NCBI GenBank assembly: GCA_028683385.1 | Contig: JAQUIJ010000004.1 | Location: 275,416-339,415 of the forward strand | Direction of reading: 5' to 3' | Length of the DNA stretch: 64,000 nucleotides | From: Prolixibacteraceae bacterium | GTDB taxonomy: Bacteria; Bacteroidota; Bacteroidia; Bacteroidales; Prolixibacteraceae | Shown: piece by piece, positions 1 to 8,937 of the stretch | Layout: the number at the start of each line of letters is the position of its first letter | Position numbering within the stretch: position 1 is the stretch's first letter | Made by a program: the position numbers and the translations under genes | The notes under the pieces: generated by a model | The model's database searches: none | What the model saw: only the letters and a program-made list of their open reading frames with translations | Told to the model about the DNA's origin: nothing

Positions 1-258
1 ACTATATTCCCTGATTATTTTTCCCTGAAACAAATTTTGTGAAAAAAAATGTAGAAAAAAAATGGATTTGCACTTGACTTTTATAAAAATAAGATAAGGT
101 CTTTAAGGCTCAGGCATTTAAAAATAAAAAATATTTTAATATTTTTTTAATATGGCTAAATTACTGATTGTGAGAGTTTTAGTTGTGCTAGTTATTTAAG
201 TGCTTGCCAGTAAAGGGATGTAGCCAATTAAACAATAATAATTAGCATTGTTTGATAA
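1..258. other. AT-rich intergenic region at window edge
   Basis: Very AT-rich stretch downstream of the minus-strand MCE gene. I see no ORF, RNA gene or convincing hairpin terminator. It may hold the promoter of a gene outside the window. Confidence 0.5.
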
Positions 259-1518
259 CTAATTAGGCAGTTTTTTGATCGCTTTTTCAAGTTTTATCTT
301 TCTTCCGTTCTTAAATGCGACCAAAGTTGCATCTGGAAAATTGATTCTGGCAGTTTCGAGTAGCCCAGAAATTTTTTCAAAATCAGAAGATTTCCCAGCC
401 ATGTAATTGTACGTTTCACTAACCTTCATTTCTTCAATTTTACCTAAACCCTTAAAAAGTCCCGATTCGGTCGATAATTTTGCCGGACTGGAAATTAAAT
501 GAACTTTGTAAATAATCTGATCCTTTTCTTCAGGAGATGACGGTTTCGCAGTTATGTAAACATCTTTGCCAATGTTGAAAGCTGAAAAATGGACATATCG
601 TTTCGGGTTATTCCGTACATCTTTCAATAATAAATCAAGGCTACTTGATAAATTATTCAAGTTTTGATACAATACAGGGTCATTGATCAGTAGACCAGCA
701 GAACTGTCGGTAGTGTTCAATTTCTGAATGATCTTGTTGATCCCGGCAACTGATGAGCTGATTTCTGCAAATACAGGGCTAATATTTAATTTAGAAAGTG
801 AATCGGAGAGTGACGAAAAGTTTTTAATGATGTTGGTAATCTGTCCTGAGTTTTGATTAATCGATTGAGTAATGCTATCCAGGTTGGTTACAATTGAGTT
901 CACTTTTCCGCTACCAATTATTTTATTCAGTTCAGCCGAGGCTGATTCGATGTTTGCCACAGTTCTATTGATGTTTGCAAAACTTTCAGTCAGATTTTCT
1001 CTGGTTTTCTCATTAAAAACATAGGTAACTACTGTTAATGCCGAATCAAGAGAAGCAATTAGTTCTTCTGCCTTTTTCTTTAATGGAAGTACCTGCATGC
1101 TAACTTGCTCTTTTAAATCACCTTCAGTAGCTCCGGGGATAGTATCATTGGGTTGATAATATTCGCCGGAATGAACAATCTCCATCTTGATGGACTTTGT
1201 TCCCATGATATCACTTGAAACGATCTTTGCAGTAGAACCTTTGGCAATTTTGTAGTTACCCTGAAGCGATAAGGTTACAAAAAGTCGACCGGAATAGTCG
1301 TTCATCAGTTCGATGTCCGAGACCTGTCCAACCTGATAGCCATTTATTGTAACAGTACTTGATTTGAGTAGTCCGTCAATTTTTTCGTAAATAACGTAGT
1401 AATTGGTGTTTCGCTTTAATATGTCGATGCCTTTCAGGAAATTTGTGCCCCAAACAAGGATGGCTGTACAGGCTATAACTAAAAAGCCCAATTTGGTGTA
1501 TTTCGAAATCTTAATCAT
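259..1518 (-). CDS. MlaD/MCE-family lipid transport protein with C-terminal SPOR-like domain
   Basis: Predicted substrate-binding component of an MCE-type lipid transporter between inner and outer membrane, anchored in the inner membrane and facing the periplasm. With the start used here it is 419 residues: one N-terminal membrane helix (about residues 7-28), an MCE domain (about 35-110, including VTINGYQVGQVSDIEL), then a long Ser/Asn-rich helical region (about 150-310). Residues about 333-415 resemble the C-terminal SPOR-like domain of the amidase just upstream (shared pattern FKGL...YxxGK...FPxAxxVxFxxGRK/KR). An ATG at 1563 would add 15 residues; I prefer the ATG at 1518 because the protein then begins MIKISKYTKLGFLV, as family members usually do. 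It lies 94 nt behind the amidase gene and is probably co-transcribed. The partner ATPase and permease are not in the window. Confidence 0.85.
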   Translation of the reverse strand: MIKISKYTKLGFLVIACTAILVWGTNFLKGIDILKRNTNYYVIYEKIDGLLKSSTVTINGYQVGQVSDIELMNDYSGRLFVTLSLQGNYKIAKGSTAKIVSSDIMGTKSIKMEIVHSGEYYQPNDTIPGATEGDLKEQVSMQVLPLKKKAEELIASLDSALTVVTYVFNEKTRENLTESFANINRTVANIESASAELNKIIGSGKVNSIVTNLDSITQSINQNSGQITNIIKNFSSLSDSLSKLNISPVFAEISSSVAGINKIIQKLNTTDSSAGLLINDPVLYQNLNNLSSSLDLLLKDVRNNPKRYVHFSAFNIGKDVYITAKPSSPEEKDQIIYKVHLISSPAKLSTESGLFKGLGKIEEMKVSETYNYMAGKSSDFEKISGLLETARINFPDATLVAFKNGRKIKLEKAIKKLPN

Positions 1519-1612
1519 ATTTCTACTAATTTTCTGTTTCCCTGATACAAAGCTATGCAGCATTAATCAGGAAACCAAATCGTTTTTATTCAATCGGTAT
1601 TTTCCTGACCTG

Positions 1613-2878
1613 TTAATTGGAGTTCGTATTGATGATAGTACGTTTGCCATCAATAAAGTAGACAATAAATGCCTGCGGAAATTTCAATTTAATCTTTTGC
1701 AGTAATGGCGTTATATTATCCATCGATGCTTCTTTCCCAATAAAGTACCGGTAATATTTATCAGTTTTTTCTCTTCTGACTTCTTTCAATCCTTTGAAAT
1801 TTGAGGCAGATGGTTCTACAGGTGTTGTATTGGCTCCAATTTGAACACTATAATAGGTATTGCTGTTTGCTACTTCTCTGTTTGACAAGGTATCCTTTGC
1901 GACCGGTGTTTCATTCGATTTGCTTTTTTCGTCCACCTCAGTTGTTTTTGCAACTTCAGGCTTACTTTCTTCTACCTTAACTGTCTTCTCTATTGGTTTG
2001 TTTTCTTCTTTCTTCTCAGGTAATGCGCTGACAGCCGAAGTGTCAGGTTTCGTGTTTGAATTAGCCGTATGACGGGCCGAAGTAGCTGAACCTGAACTTC
2101 TGGACTTAAATTTCCGGAAAGCATCAAAAATTGAGCTGGCAATAACATGTTGTCCTTCTTCGCTCTTCAAGTAATTTGCTTCGGCCTGATTGCTCACAAA
2201 CCCGGTTTCGACCAAAACACTTGGCATGGATGACTCGCGCAGAACCAGAAATCCGGCTTGTTTTACTCCTCTGTTCGAACTTTCAAGCCGCGATTTGAAT
2301 TGACGCTGAATATCATCTGCAAACGATAAACTTTGATCCAGATAATTATCCTGAACCATTTCGAACATGATGTATGATTCGGAAGAATTTGGATCAAAAC
2401 CTTCATAAGTTTGCCGGTAATTATCCTCCATTAAGATTACTGAGTTTTCTTTCTTGGCGACATCAAGGTTATCATTCGATCGGTGAAGACCTAAAACAAA
2501 TGTTTCGGTTCCTCTGAGCGATGGAGTACCGCAGGTATTGGCATGAAGAGAAATGAATAAATCGGCTTTATTTCTATTTGCAATTCTTGATCGGTCAATC
2601 AAAGGAACGAAAACGTCAGTGTTTCGGGTAAAAACGACTTTCACATCCGGAAAATTTTCGTTTATATATTTGCCTAGCTTAAGTCCAATTCCAAGAACAA
2701 CATCTTTTTCCTGAATGCCCTTTGAGACTGCTCCCGGATCTTTTCCACCATGCCCCGGATCAATTACAACAACCATTTGTTTGCTATTTTCTTTAGCAGT
2801 AGATGCTGAAAAAGAATTTCCGGAGATGAAAAGACTGATTAGTAACGGTAATATATGCTTGAAATAGTTAAACTTCAT
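1613..2878 (-). CDS. N-acetylmuramoyl-L-alanine amidase (Amidase_3) with SPOR-like C-terminus
   Basis: Zinc-dependent periplasmic amidase that cleaves the bond between MurNAc and the stem peptide, normally in daughter-cell separation. It has an N-terminal signal peptide, then an Amidase_3 catalytic domain (about residues 33-255) with zinc-site motif DPGHGGKDPGA, second histidine motif LFISLHANTCG and catalytic-glutamate motif LVETGFVSNQ. A Lys/Glu/Thr-rich linker (about 260-340) leads to a C-terminal SPOR-like domain of about 80 residues starting at YYSVQIGA. The ATG at 2878 is preferred over an in-frame TTG at 2887. The gene is divergent from the LptD-like gene, with about 130 bp between them, and followed by the MCE gene. 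SPOR domains generally bind peptidoglycan lacking stem peptides at the septum. Confidence 0.93.
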   Translation of the reverse strand: MKFNYFKHILPLLISLFISGNSFSASTAKENSKQMVVVIDPGHGGKDPGAVSKGIQEKDVVLGIGLKLGKYINENFPDVKVVFTRNTDVFVPLIDRSRIANRNKADLFISLHANTCGTPSLRGTETFVLGLHRSNDNLDVAKKENSVILMEDNYRQTYEGFDPNSSESYIMFEMVQDNYLDQSLSFADDIQRQFKSRLESSNRGVKQAGFLVLRESSMPSVLVETGFVSNQAEANYLKSEEGQHVIASSIFDAFRKFKSRSSGSATSARHTANSNTKPDTSAVSALPEKKEENKPIEKTVKVEESKPEVAKTTEVDEKSKSNETPVAKDTLSNREVANSNTYYSVQIGANTTPVEPSASNFKGLKEVRREKTDKYYRYFIGKEASMDNITPLLQKIKLKFPQAFIVYFIDGKRTIINTNSN

Positions 2879-2901
2879 TGTATTCAAGTTGAATGAATGT
2901 G

Positions 2902-2970
2902 CAAAAATATAAATATTAAAATTATTTTACATTTCTTGACGTTTAGGTATAGACCTTATTTATATTTTTG
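2902..2970. promoter_or_regulatory. Divergent promoter region between amidase and lptD-like genes
   Basis: Two TATTTTTG elements fit the Bacteroidota -7 consensus TAnnTTTG. One is on the plus strand at 2963-2970, with a TTG at 2936-2938 that is a little far upstream. The other is on the minus strand at 2902-2909 (CAAAAATA on the plus strand). They face outward toward the two divergent genes. The -33 boxes are weak, so this is a motif-based inference. Confidence 0.45.
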
Positions 2971-3007
2971 CAAACCGAACAGCAAATGTGTTCATATCTT
3001 ATAAACT

Positions 3008-5677
3008 GTGGTTTTGATAAAAAATCTGCTTACAAATATATTATTTTTAGTTGCCCTTTCCTCGTTCGGTCAACTGAATCAGAAATCTGATACGATTTCT
3101 GAAGTTCCAGTTCTTGTTAAAGATTCGATATCAATTCTTAACAATGATTCAATTCCGGTTTTGCCGGTTAAAGAGTCTACTGATTCGGTTGCAAAACCTT
3201 TGCTTGAGGCTATTATTACCTATTCGGCGGTCGATTCAATTATTCCTGATTTTGAGAACCAGAAAATGTACATGTACAAAAATGCGGTAATCAATTATCA
3301 AAATATTGAACTAAAGGCTGATTACATTATGCTTGATCTGGTCAGCAAGGAAGTATATGCCGAAGGCTTGCCCGACTCCACAGGGACAATTGTTGGAACC
3401 CCTGTGTTTAAAGAAGGTGATGAGGAGTTTGAATCAAAGACAATGAGATATAATTTCGAAACACAAAAGGGGATTATCACTGATGTGAAAACAACTCAGG
3501 GCGATGGGTTTGTACACAGCGATTTGACCAAAAAGATAAGCAAGGATGAGTTTATCCTGGAAAAAGGTAAATATACCACGTGTGATGCCGAACACCCTCA
3601 TTTTTACCTTCGAATGACCAAAGCAAAGGTTATCTCCAATAAGAAAATCATTACAGGTCCGGCTTATATGGTTCTGGAAGATTTTCCGATCTATTTTCCA
3701 ATGATACCTTTTGGATATTTTCCCAATTCAACAACTTATACTTCAGGTATTTTGATTCCGACCTATGGTGAAGAGCAAACGCGCGGATTCTTTTTACGTG
3801 AAGGTGGATATTACTGGGCAGCAAGCGACCATTTTGATCTGGCACTTCGGGGCGATATCTATTCAAAGGGATCGTGGGCAACAAAGTTGCATACGAATTA
3901 TAAGGTCAGGTATAAATATAGTGGAAGTTTAGATTTTAGTTATAACCTAAATAAATATTCGGAAAAACCATTGCCTGATGCCAGAACGACAAGAGGATTT
4001 AGTCTGGCCTGGTCACATTCGCAAGATTCAAAGGCTAATCCCAATCGTACATTCTCTGCAAGTGTAAATTTGTCGACCAGCTCGTTTGACAAAGAAAATA
4101 CTTATATGAATAATGCGACTTCGGTTCAAACTTATTTGCAGACTCAAAAATCGTCGAGTATTTCGTATACCAAGAAATTCGAAAATAGCCCGTTCAATAT
4201 GTCGCTAAACCTTCGTCACTCGCAAAATTCACGTGATACTACGATATCTTTAAGCTTGCCTGAATTGACATTCAATATGTCGAAAATAAATCCATTTAAG
4301 GTTAAAAATAGGATAGGCCCGGTAAAATGGTACGAAAAAATCAGTTTCAGCTACTCTGGTAACATTAAAAACTCGATCTCGAATGTTAAAGAAAAGGACT
4401 TTTTAAAACAATCACTTATCAAAGATTGGCAAAATGGTTGGCAACATTCTATTCCAATTTCATTGCCTTCGTTTAATCTATTGAAATATATTAATTTAAG
4501 TCCAAGCTTTAATTACTCAGAACGGTGGTATACGAACTACATAAACAAGCGGTATGATCCAAATAGTAGCTTTGCTTCGCCCAGAACAGATCATGTGATG
4601 ATTGATACCGTCTATTCATTTCGCCGGAATTACAATTATTCCTACAGTATAAGTACATCGACTAATATTTATGGTATGTACACCATGCGTAATCCAAATT
4701 CACGCATCAAAGCTATCAGGCACAAGATCACACCTTCAGCTAGTTTTAGTTATACTCCTGATTTTGGCCAGAAAAAATTTGGATTCTGGGGTAGTTACGT
4801 CGATGGCAGTGGAAAAGTTAATTATTATAACCATTTTGAAAATGGAGTCTTTGGTTCAGCAGGAATGGGTGAAAGTGGTGCGATTAGTTTTAATCTTAAT
4901 AATAATCTGGAGGCCAAAGTGTTGGAAGTGAGTGATTCGATTGCCTCGAAGGATGAAAAGCCAAAATATAAAAAGGTTAAGATTATTGATATCAGTGCGA
5001 ATACTTCGTATAATATGATTGCAGATTCGTTTAAACTGAGTCCTATTGGTATTTCGGCCCGAACAACAATTAAAGGTATCAGTGTTAATATGGGAGCCAA
5101 TCTGAATCCGTATATGGTTAATTCAGCAGGTCGGGTTATTGATGAATATGTTTGGAATCACAAAAGTGGACTAAATAAGTTGGGCAGACTAACCAATGCC
5201 AATATGTCCTTCGGGATGAATTTTGATTCGAAAAAAGAAAAGCCGGCTGCAGAAACCGATAAAAACAAGAGCCCCGGAGAAAAACCAGTAAAGAGTGATG
5301 AACCTGAATATGTTGTTTTTAATATGCCATGGAGCTTCAGGTTTGATTATTCGTTTTACTACAATAAATCATACGTTTACAATAGTACTACGAAAATAGC
5401 GAAACCAACTACAACCATTAATCAAAGTTTAAACTTTGGCGGAAAGCTAAGTTTGACTGATAAATGGCAAATGGATATGAATACCAATTTTGATGTTCAG
5501 GCCATGAAGTTTTCATTTACTACTGTAAATATAAGCCGAACATTACATTGCTGGACAATGTCGTTTAATTTTGTTCCTTTTGGTGACCGAAAAAGTTACA
5601 GTTTTAATTTGTCGGCCAGTTCGGCAATTCTACGCGACTTGAAGGTATCAAAACAGAGTTCGTGGCGTGATAATTAA
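3008..5677 (+). CDS. lptD: LptD-like outer membrane LPS assembly protein
   Basis: Predicted outer membrane barrel that inserts lipopolysaccharide into the outer leaflet. 889 residues. A signal peptide ending SSFGQ is followed by a short low-complexity segment and an OstA/LptA-like N-terminal domain (about 80-230; pattern KNAVINYQNIELKADYIMLD and YTTCDAEHPHFYLRM). The remainder is rich in alternating aromatic strands typical of a large barrel (about 230-889). Length and architecture match Bacteroidota proteins annotated as putative LPS assembly protein LptD. The start is a GTG; no ATG occurs before the mature domain, so a non-ATG start is needed to keep the signal peptide. It is transcribed alone, divergent from the amidase. 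Confidence 0.82.
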   Translation: MVLIKNLLTNILFLVALSSFGQLNQKSDTISEVPVLVKDSISILNNDSIPVLPVKESTDSVAKPLLEAIITYSAVDSIIPDFENQKMYMYKNAVINYQNIELKADYIMLDLVSKEVYAEGLPDSTGTIVGTPVFKEGDEEFESKTMRYNFETQKGIITDVKTTQGDGFVHSDLTKKISKDEFILEKGKYTTCDAEHPHFYLRMTKAKVISNKKIITGPAYMVLEDFPIYFPMIPFGYFPNSTTYTSGILIPTYGEEQTRGFFLREGGYYWAASDHFDLALRGDIYSKGSWATKLHTNYKVRYKYSGSLDFSYNLNKYSEKPLPDARTTRGFSLAWSHSQDSKANPNRTFSASVNLSTSSFDKENTYMNNATSVQTYLQTQKSSSISYTKKFENSPFNMSLNLRHSQNSRDTTISLSLPELTFNMSKINPFKVKNRIGPVKWYEKISFSYSGNIKNSISNVKEKDFLKQSLIKDWQNGWQHSIPISLPSFNLLKYINLSPSFNYSERWYTNYINKRYDPNSSFASPRTDHVMIDTVYSFRRNYNYSYSISTSTNIYGMYTMRNPNSRIKAIRHKITPSASFSYTPDFGQKKFGFWGSYVDGSGKVNYYNHFENGVFGSAGMGESGAISFNLNNNLEAKVLEVSDSIASKDEKPKYKKVKIIDISANTSYNMIADSFKLSPIGISARTTIKGISVNMGANLNPYMVNSAGRVIDEYVWNHKSGLNKLGRLTNANMSFGMNFDSKKEKPAAETDKNKSPGEKPVKSDEPEYVVFNMPWSFRFDYSFYYNKSYVYNSTTKIAKPTTTINQSLNFGGKLSLTDKWQMDMNTNFDVQAMKFSFTTVNISRTLHCWTMSFNFVPFGDRKSYSFNLSASSAILRDLKVSKQSSWRDN

Positions 5678-5930
5678 TGGCCGAAAGTTGAACGTTTTCA
5701 ATTGGTTCATTTAATTATCTCATTGAATTTAATTACGATAAGTTTTTCAGACGTAAAATGATTTTTTGTTTGATTGTAAGAATTGCATCATCTCCCTTTT
5801 TAAATCAATAAATTTTGTTTAATTTAACTCAAAATAAAGTTGCTGTAATTTTATAATTATTGTAATTGAGTTTTGCGTCAGTCTGTGATGATTACGGCTC
5901 TGAAAATGAGATTTAGTGTAACAAAATTCT

Positions 5931-7013
5931 ATGCAATTCCAAAAGAAGATATTGATAATTGAGGACGACCAACGATTAGGTGTTACGATTCAGAATGTGC
6001 TTGCTTTTAATAAATATGATGTTTGTTATGTTGATAATGGAGCAGTAGGCATTCAGAAAGCTTTTGAGTATAATCCTGATTTGATATTGTGTGATATTAA
6101 TATGGATCCTTTGGATGGATATCAGGTTTACAAAGTATTAGAAGAGAGTAAAATTTTACATAGGATTCCATTTATTTTCATAACCGGTAGTTCAGATTTG
6201 GAAGATATAAGGTATGGATTGTCACTTGGTGCTGATGATTATATAGTGAAGCCATTTAGCAATTCTGATTTAGTGAAAACGATAGAAAGACGCCTCGAAA
6301 AGTTTAAGGCGATCATAGAGGATTCGCACCGCGAGTTTATTCGATTGTTCGATCTTTCTCCGATTGGAATGTTGATTTTTGACGGGAATAAAATTTATAA
6401 TGCTAATTCAGCATTCAGAAATTTACTAAATATCGATAACGAAGATTTGCCGAGTATTGGAATTGATCGGTTTATTGATTCTACCTCAATCCGGAAACTA
6501 CAAGGTGCCATACTCAAATATATACCTGGCAGAAACGAGATCTTTAATGGAATAGTAAAATTAAACCGAAATAGTGGCGGTGAAATCCAAATGAAACTTG
6601 TTGTTTCAGAATTCGATAAATTTTCAAATTACACGCTTTTTATTGGATTCTTTTATGCCGTTCAGAAGTCTCTTTCAGGAATGGATAGTGATTTACTTAT
6701 TGCTGAAGTAAATGGTCTTCTAAAGCGCGAAAATATTAAAGTTACGGATGCTTTAGGTGAAAAGATTACGAACATCTTTAAACAAAAGAAGCTAAATATA
6801 CAAAATCATAAAAATACGTTTTTTACTGACCGGGAAAATCAGGTGTTGTGTTTGTCCATGGAGGGTTTGCCGATTAAAAATATAGCTGACAGACTTTCAA
6901 TATCAGACCGAACTGTTGAAAAATATCGGACACGGCTTATGGGAAAAGTTGGGGCAGGTAATATGATTGAAGTTATCGTATTTGCATTGAAAAATGGTTT
7001 GGTCGAAATCTAA
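5931..7013 (+). CDS. REC - PAS-like - LuxR-type response regulator
   Basis: Predicted phosphorylation-controlled transcription factor, 360 residues. The N-terminal receiver domain (about 1-125) has the acidic pair at 11-13, phospho-acceptor D55 in LILCDINMDP, T85 and K107 in DDYIVKPF. The middle region (about 130-245) resembles a PAS-type sensor domain (LFDLSPIGMLIFDGNKIYN). The C-terminus (about 290-355) is a LuxR/GerE helix-turn-helix with the recognition part LSISDRTVEKYRTRLM. No kinase gene is adjacent, so it looks orphan. A close paralogue (358 residues, same architecture) lies at 25117-26193 next to the curli genes. A strong terminator follows. Confidence 0.88.
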   Translation: MQFQKKILIIEDDQRLGVTIQNVLAFNKYDVCYVDNGAVGIQKAFEYNPDLILCDINMDPLDGYQVYKVLEESKILHRIPFIFITGSSDLEDIRYGLSLGADDYIVKPFSNSDLVKTIERRLEKFKAIIEDSHREFIRLFDLSPIGMLIFDGNKIYNANSAFRNLLNIDNEDLPSIGIDRFIDSTSIRKLQGAILKYIPGRNEIFNGIVKLNRNSGGEIQMKLVVSEFDKFSNYTLFIGFFYAVQKSLSGMDSDLLIAEVNGLLKRENIKVTDALGEKITNIFKQKKLNIQNHKNTFFTDRENQVLCLSMEGLPIKNIADRLSISDRTVEKYRTRLMGKVGAGNMIEVIVFALKNGLVEI

Positions 7014-7034
7014 ATTGTATAAGCTCGAAGTTCT

Positions 7035-7082
7035 AAAATAAAAGAGGCAACATTCAATTTTGAATGTTGCCTCTTTTATTTT
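7035..7082. terminator. Bidirectional terminator
   Basis: Perfect inverted repeat with 23-bp arms (7035-7057 and 7060-7082) around a 2-nt loop, core GAGGCAACATTCAA, flanked by A-runs and T-runs. It lies between the convergent LuxR-type regulator and the DUF3127 gene and overlaps the DUF3127 stop codon, so it can serve both strands. Confidence 0.9.
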
Positions 7083-7452
7083 AGAAAGGTAAGTCGTTGC
7101 CTGAATCATCACCTGGTTCCGGTGGAATATCTCCGGATGTGAATTCTGGCGGAAAGTTTTTAGCAGAACTGGCAGCTCCTGCATTTTCAATTTTCCATGC
7201 GTTTATATTGTGATACCATTTTCCATTGAAATCGCGAGATTCGAGCGAGAAAAATACTTCAATCTCCGTTCCTTCATTGATCCCATCGATTAAGCTTATT
7301 TTATCTCCAAAAAGCGTAAAACATACTTTTTTAGGAAATTGCTCATTGGTTTCAATAACAAAATCTTGTTTTTTCCATTCTTTACCGGCTTTACTCACTC
7401 CTGATTCGAGCTTCAAAATCTGGAGTAAAGTGCCTTTTACCTGCATGCTCAT
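7081..7452 (-). CDS. DUF3127 protein with SSB-like acidic C-terminal tip
   Basis: 123 residues, Bacteroidota DUF3127 family, likely a small OB-fold protein. Visible features are a beta-rich N-terminal domain (MQVKGTLLQILKLESG, then KKQDFVIET and GTEIEVFFSLESRDFNGKWY) and a flexible Pro/Gly/Asp-rich tail ending DDSGNDLPF. That ending closely resembles the acidic tip of bacterial single-strand DNA-binding proteins (DDDIPF-type), which recruits repair and replication enzymes. A nucleic-acid role is inferred from fold type and tail only. It converges with the upstream regulator and lies on the same strand as the FKBP genes, but a terminator separates them. Confidence 0.8.
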   Translation of the reverse strand: MSMQVKGTLLQILKLESGVSKAGKEWKKQDFVIETNEQFPKKVCFTLFGDKISLIDGINEGTEIEVFFSLESRDFNGKWYHNINAWKIENAGAASSAKNFPPEFTSGDIPPEPGDDSGNDLPF

Positions 7453-7481
7453 AGTATTTTTTCGTTTTTGTTAGCAGAAAT

Positions 7482-7518
7482 AAAAACACTCTTGCATTCA
7501 GCATGCAAGAGTGTTTTT
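7482..7518. terminator. Terminator downstream of the FKBP gene
   Basis: 16-bp perfect inverted repeat (7482-7497 / 7503-7518), core ACACTCTTGCAT with a 5-nt loop and A/T runs on both sides. It sits 16 nt past the stop of the minus-strand FKBP lipoprotein gene and upstream of the DUF3127 gene. Confidence 0.88.
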
Positions 7519-7534
7519 CAATATGAAAGATTAA

Positions 7535-8245
7535 TTACTTTTTTTCAATTTCGAGTAATTCAACTTCGAAGATAAGAGTTGAATTTGGTTTAATATCCTG
7601 TCCTGCACCTCTTTCGCCATAAGCTAAAGCAGCCGGGATGTATAATTTCCATTTAGAACCAACAGGCATCAGCTGTAATGCTTCCGTCCATCCAGGAATA
7701 ACTCTGTTTACAGGGAATACAGCTGGTTCACCACGTTGAACTGAACTATCGAAAACTTTTCCATCAATAGTTGTTCCGGTATAATGACATTTTACCTGAT
7801 CTTCAGCTGTTGGTTTTGGACCAGTTCCGGCTTTAATTATTTCATATTGAAGTCCGCTGGGAAGTGTAACTACGCCAGCTTTTGTTTTATTAGTTGCCAG
7901 AAACTCTTCTCCTTCTTTTTGGTTTTTTTCACCTTCACCTTTTGAAACCTTAGCAAAAAACGCTTGAATAGCAGCATTGGCTTTCTCTGGTTTAATCTGA
8001 ACTGAGTCACCCGAAAATGCTTTTTCAAAGGCAGCAAGTATAATCTCTTTGTTCAGTTGATCTACTCCTGGAGCGCTTTTCATTTGTTGCTTGTTATTTT
8101 CCCCGATGAGTACCCCAAGCGCATAACTTACAGAGTCGTTGTTGTTTGTGAGTTTTATTTCACTTTTTTTTCCTGAGTTTTGGCATCCTGCTACTCCAAC
8201 TGTTAATACAAGCGCTGTAGCATAAAATAATGTTCTTAGCTTCAT
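7535..8245 (-). CDS. FKBP-type peptidyl-prolyl cis-trans isomerase lipoprotein
   Basis: Envelope prolyl isomerase/chaperone of the FkpA/Mip type, 236 residues. The lipoprotein signal peptide has lipobox VAGC (Cys21). It continues with an FKBP_N-type dimerisation region (about 35-125) and a C-terminal FKBP domain (about 128-236) with FDSSVQRGEPAVFPVNRVI, the core GWTEALQLMPVGSKW and LAYGERGAG. The neighbouring gene 8267-8878 encodes a shorter paralogue with the same core but no export signal. The pair looks like a tandem duplication with divergence in localisation. The two genes are 21 nt apart and probably co-transcribed. Confidence 0.95.
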   Translation of the reverse strand: MKLRTLFYATALVLTVGVAGCQNSGKKSEIKLTNNNDSVSYALGVLIGENNKQQMKSAPGVDQLNKEIILAAFEKAFSGDSVQIKPEKANAAIQAFFAKVSKGEGEKNQKEGEEFLATNKTKAGVVTLPSGLQYEIIKAGTGPKPTAEDQVKCHYTGTTIDGKVFDSSVQRGEPAVFPVNRVIPGWTEALQLMPVGSKWKLYIPAALAYGERGAGQDIKPNSTLIFEVELLEIEKK

Positions 8246-8266
8246 GTGTTATTTTTATATAATTAA

Positions 8267-8878
8267 TTAAACAATTTCCAATAATTCAACATCAAAAATT
8301 AAGGTAGCATTTGGTCCAATCAAGCCTCCGGTACCTTCTTCTCCATAAGCCAGATCGGATGGAATAAACAATCTCCATTTGGCTCCAACAGACATTAATA
8401 GCAAAGCTTCAACCCATCCACGAATAACAGCATTAACCGGAAAGATAGCCGGTTGTCTTCGCTCAATAGTACTGTCGAATACAGTGCCGTCAAGCAGGAT
8501 TCCATGATAATCACATTTTATCTGGTCATCAATGGTAGGTGATTCGCCGTAACCTTCCTTCAGAATTTTATATTGCAACCCTGATTTTGTTTCGATAACT
8601 CCTTCATTATGAACATTATTTAGGAGATACAAAAGTCCTTTTTCCAGGTTTCTATTCGCTTCTTCATCATTATTCGCCAACATGAATTCCTGTAAATTAT
8701 GGTTTGCATCATCCATCGAAATTTTTGGCTTATTTCCGGCATATGTATCCTGAAGTCCGGCTAAAAATTGCAGAGAATTAATCTCTTTAACTCCCGACTG
8801 TATGAGATTGGACGAAATAGTCAACCCTAATGAATATGAGAACTCTTCTAATTTATCTTTGAACTGATAATCAGACAT
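8267..8878 (-). CDS. FKBP-type peptidyl-prolyl cis-trans isomerase without signal peptide
   Basis: Second FKBP-family isomerase, 203 residues. It has no hydrophobic N-terminus (MSDYQFKDKLEEFSYSLGLT), so it is predicted to be cytoplasmic. The N-terminal half matches the FKBP_N helical region. The C-terminal FKBP domain (about 100-203) carries FDSTIERRQPAIFPVNAVI, GWVEALLLMSVGAKWRLFI and LAYGEEGTG, parallel to the downstream lipoprotein paralogue. The ATG at 8878 is preferred to a TTG at 8884. First gene of a probable two-gene unit. Confidence 0.92.
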   Translation of the reverse strand: MSDYQFKDKLEEFSYSLGLTISSNLIQSGVKEINSLQFLAGLQDTYAGNKPKISMDDANHNLQEFMLANNDEEANRNLEKGLLYLLNNVHNEGVIETKSGLQYKILKEGYGESPTIDDQIKCDYHGILLDGTVFDSTIERRQPAIFPVNAVIRGWVEALLLMSVGAKWRLFIPSDLAYGEEGTGGLIGPNATLIFDVELLEIV

Positions 8879-8937
8879 TAGCAATATTTGGATTTCAGGT
8901 TACGAATATAGATTATTTTTTATTAGTAGCGAAGTTC

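Noticed and set aside
1-258. Possible replication origin or attachment site at the window edge
   Set aside because: AT-rich only; no DnaA-box cluster or direct repeats seen.
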